A DNA stretch of 64,000 nt. Origin: Punica granatum (Eukaryota; Streptophyta; Magnoliopsida; Myrtales; Lythraceae). The position numbers were made by a program, and so were the translations under genes. A model generated the notes under the pieces. That model was not told the origin of the DNA, made no database searches, and worked only from the letters and a program-made list of their open reading frames with translations. Positions 60,840 to 64,000 of the stretch are shown piece after piece. Positions within the stretch are counted from its first letter, which is position 1; each line of letters opens with the position of its first letter. Where the stretch lies: positions 32,520,811 to 32,584,810 of the forward strand of contig NC_045128.1 in NCBI RefSeq assembly GCF_007655135.1. The letters are read 5' to 3'.

Positions 60840-60881
60840 ATTTTTTCATACATTTGCACAATGCGTAAGCCGACATCTAGT
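60840..60881 (+). mobile_element. Helitron-like 3' terminus (degenerate)
   Basis: TTGCACAATGCGTAAGCC is followed by GACATCTAG (CTAG at 60877-60880) and T. It is a decayed version of the hairpin-plus-CTRR pattern. Confidence 0.35.
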
Positions 60882-63800
60882 CATCTACTGATTATGTGTA
60901 TTAATTATATGTCATGTGTTCTTACCCCACCTGCCTATACTAAAGAGAACTAACTCATCTCTAGCAAGAGTTTCTTTTCCAAGTTTCTGAAGTGAATCCA
61001 ACACCACATCATTTAGAGACACACTCAACAAAAATAATCACTCCAATAATAGACTATATGAGGGCCCACATACATATTATAGTAATTAAATGAATATAGC
61101 TAATATTATATAAAATTGTTATTAATTAAACATAATTAGAAATTATTTAAATTTGGGGAAAAATTAAATTTTCATTCAAATGGGTATTTATAGGTATTTT
61201 GTAATTTTAAGAAAAATCTAAAAAATCAATTTTGGCCAGCCAATAGCCAAAAATCCAACCGTTGCCGTCAACAGCATTAAAAAAAAAAAAGTGGGAAAAG
61301 CGGCTATCGCATGGGCCTAGTGACTATCTAGACAGAGACCAATCCCCCGCACGTGGAGACGCATGGGGACTCCTCCAATGGCAGACGCGTCTCTGGCGCA
61401 TCTCTCACCTTGACACATGGCATCAACGACCTGTCAGAGGTGCGGCCGGAGATGGTCTTAGGCTGCTCATTTATCACCATTCTAGGCTGTTTTTCTTTCC
61501 TTTCAATCATTTAACTTGAAAAGAATTCTCGAAAACGAGATTAAATATAATAATACTCAGTTTCTATTCAAAATCAATATATCTTGTACTCAGCAAAAAA
61601 TATATATATATCTTGTCTTCGGTGTCACCATCGGCATCCATACCCTTCTTGTTCTTTTTTTTTTCCCTAATCTTTTATTAGGCCCGTGTACATTTTGTCG
61701 TCCAAATAACATAAAAATTACTTCATCAAATTATAAAAAAAAAAGATTTGCAAAGAAATAAGGTTTTTTGAACAAAACATCATTAATACCTCGCCGATTA
61801 TTTCACTCAAAAAAATTCACACGGGCAATCAATGGCTAAAATAAAGTAGTATCCAAAATACATCATTTATAATATATATATATATATATATATAAAATTT
61901 TGAACTCTTTGTAAAATGATTCTCTTTTTTTTTTCCGGTTAAATTTTTTAAATTGATTCTTCCCTTACATTTTCCTATAAATTTATTGAATTTTAGTGAC
62001 ATGTTAATTTTTATGTTCCTATATTTCGCATTTACATATTTCGAATTTTCTTGAAGAGTAGAAAAGAGATCTATTGATAATATAAAAGGTTCTGATCTAT
62101 TAAGGGCTCCTCGTTGTTGGTCGTATGTATAGAAACAATAGATTCGACGTAGTATCTATAGAAGTATAAGTATTCTATGTAATCCATAAATGTAACCAAA
62201 AAAGGTACACCAAAAAAATAGTAACTAAAAAATATAAGAGAATTTAGTTCAACGGCAAATTAAATTTTTAGTGGGAGAAACTTATTTGTAATATAAGAAT
62301 TTAAAATCTCTTAGAAGCACCTTCTAATCATGGTAAAATTTAATGTTAAGATAAGATTAATTTTATCCAATAAATTAAGAATACTCTTGATTTCCCGAAA
62401 GAAAATATATCAAAAGTCATATGAAAATGAGCTTTTCCTTTTCATTCCTAAAAATCGATTTTACTCCGAGTTTTCCCATTCCACCACACAGAGTCCTCAT
62501 TGTGCGTGTATGCATTAACTACTTTTTGTCTTATATATATATGTATGAACAATCAACATGACACCACCATACATATGCTTCCCCCGCCCCGGGTGCTTCC
62601 CCCACCCCAAAAAACCCCCTCGGCAATTTTTTTTTTTGTTTTCCTCATTTATCCTATACAATTCTTCTTTTTAATTATACGTAGGATGAGATATAATATA
62701 ATTATTATGCCTATCATTGTTGTATACAGTATATTTTATCACTAATCGTTAGATTTTGTCTTTGTCTATTACTAAGTAGTTTAGGTTAATTGTTAATCAC
62801 AGGACAAAGAAGTTGCGCCGGACAGGACAAGAGGTTGCGCCGGACATTAACTGCCAGTTTCATCTAATTATAATTTCCTTTTGTAATTATATGCATCTAT
62901 TCTATTAAATTAATTCCCCCTCCCTCTCCCCGTTGACTGTTGATTATATATGTTGACACTTCAACTAATACATCTGAAGATGAGAGCATAAATGTAGTTT
63001 AGTGGCATGCGCCTTCATTTGAAATATTAAGAGATTGTTTCGAGTTTGATTTTCGTTAGCTGAATTTTCCAGCCGTATCCATTTATTATTTATGTTTTAT
63101 CCCTTTATTATGGCAATAACCTCAATCGAAGAATTGATAATTAATATACCTCCAACTTTTGGGAAGAGGTTCCGATTCCCTACTTCTTGTATTATTAATA
63201 TAGAATACAATTTTTTTTATGAGTACATAGAATACAATTACAAATATATTTCATCAATATAAATTAGAAAAAAGGCTTATATCCTCTGTTGTATATATCC
63301 TAGCTAGTAATCAAACTCATCAGGTGATTAATTAACTCAATAGATTCGTTAGTTTAGGGGATAATGGTGACTTATTTTTTTGGGGGGCGATTAGGAGATA
63401 ATGGGGACTTAAAATGGCCAAGTTCGGGTCATCAGCTTATTTTAATGTTGACGGCGATAGATGTTTTTGTCATGTGTTACTGGACAACATGCTTTCTAGT
63501 TAATTCTAGTTAATAATTAGATCCCTCTTTGCATATACATCCATCCATCCATATATATGTGTGTGTGTGTGTGTGAAATTTATATTCTTATTTTGTGCTG
63601 CTAATTTTAATTAAAAGTTGACGTTTCATTCAACCAAACAATCTTTTTATAATTTGTATATACATTTTGAACGACGGAATTAACATAAAGAAAATGAAAT
63701 ATCTCAGCAATGCAATATATAACAAAGAATTTTGAACCGCCCCGAGCTAGCTAGTCTCGATACATATCAGCAAACACGTCGAAATATGATATCATGAGTT

Positions 63801-64000
63801 TTATTATAGTCTGACCAAAATTAATTAAGAGAAGACATACTAAATACAATCAGATTTTTGCTCAAACATATTACATTATTATACTTATGTATATATATAT
63901 ATATATATATAGATGTGTGTTGTGTATATGGCATTGTGTGAGCTGCATATCATTTTTGGCTTGTTCTTCAGATTTTGGTAGTAAATTAATACAGAAAGGA
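60882..64000. other. Intergenic region to the window end, no gene seen
   Basis: A GC-richer patch at 61300-61480 has no recognisable coding potential. A direct duplication of an AGGACAA..GTTGCGCCGGAC unit lies at 62801-62845. Microsatellites: (TA)n at 61870-61894 and 63890-63911, (CATC)n plus (TG)n at 63540-63575. Polypurine/C-runs occur at 62580-62640. Confidence 0.35.
62801..62845. repeat. Short direct duplication (about 22 bp)
   Basis: AGGACAA(A)GA(A/G)GTTGCGCCGGAC occurs twice in succession, at 62801-62823 and 62824-62845, GC-rich in AT-rich surroundings. Confidence 0.9.

Noticed and set aside
61300..61480. GC-richer patch as a possible exon
   Set aside because: No splice sites with a consistent frame and no recognisable protein; perhaps a transposon fragment.

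Overview
This window is nuclear DNA from a flowering plant, almost certainly a eudicot and probably a rosid. Myrtales (for example pomegranate) is only a guess. The evidence is intron-split genes whose products match plant families, AT-rich intergenic DNA full of plant transposon types (Ty1/copia, LINE, hAT-like, Helitron-like, MITEs, long foldbacks), and a degraded fragment of chloroplast 16S rRNA inside a nuclear intron.

Six protein genes can be built exon by exon with intact frames. From left to right they are: a DIVARICATA-type two-MYB transcription factor on the + strand (2478-3861); a VMA21-like V-ATPase assembly factor on the minus strand (6654-7768); the jasmonate receptor F-box protein COI1 on the minus strand (8942-13087); an uncharacterised 670-residue conserved plant protein on the minus strand (34763-39672); the signal peptidase complex subunit SPC25/SPCS2 on the minus strand (41701-44466); and the peroxisomal NAD carrier PXN on the minus strand (45538-50566). 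The order COI1, unknown, SPC25, PXN, all in one orientation, recalls Arabidopsis At2g39940 to At2g39970. Here COI1 is separated from the other three by about 21 kb of repeats.

Region by region: 1-2.4 kb holds an odd array of short GACCC/GGGTC hairpins and the MYB upstream region. 2.4-13.5 kb is gene-dense. 13.5-34.7 kb is a transposon island with three long-arm foldback elements, a dead copia element with both LTRs, a hAT-like insertion inside one copy of a local duplication, and a LINE RNase H relic. 34.7-50.8 kb is the second gene cluster, with nested MITEs and tandem duplications inside introns. 51-64 kb has no recognisable gene. It holds a MITE, a TRIM/LTR relic, a three-copy AT-rich repeat, Helitron-like ends, a fourth foldback and many AT microsatellites.

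The genes do not form a pathway. They are housekeeping or regulatory genes: hormone perception (COI1), secretory peptide processing (SPC25), V-ATPase assembly (VMA21), peroxisomal NAD supply (PXN) and transcription (MYB). The most interesting points are a U12-type intron in SPC25 whose frame-preserving termini are AT-AA, a 99-nt stop-free in-frame intron in COI1, a plastid rRNA insert in the VMA21 intron, and related foldbacks with GC-rich cores. I found no clearly new biochemical system.
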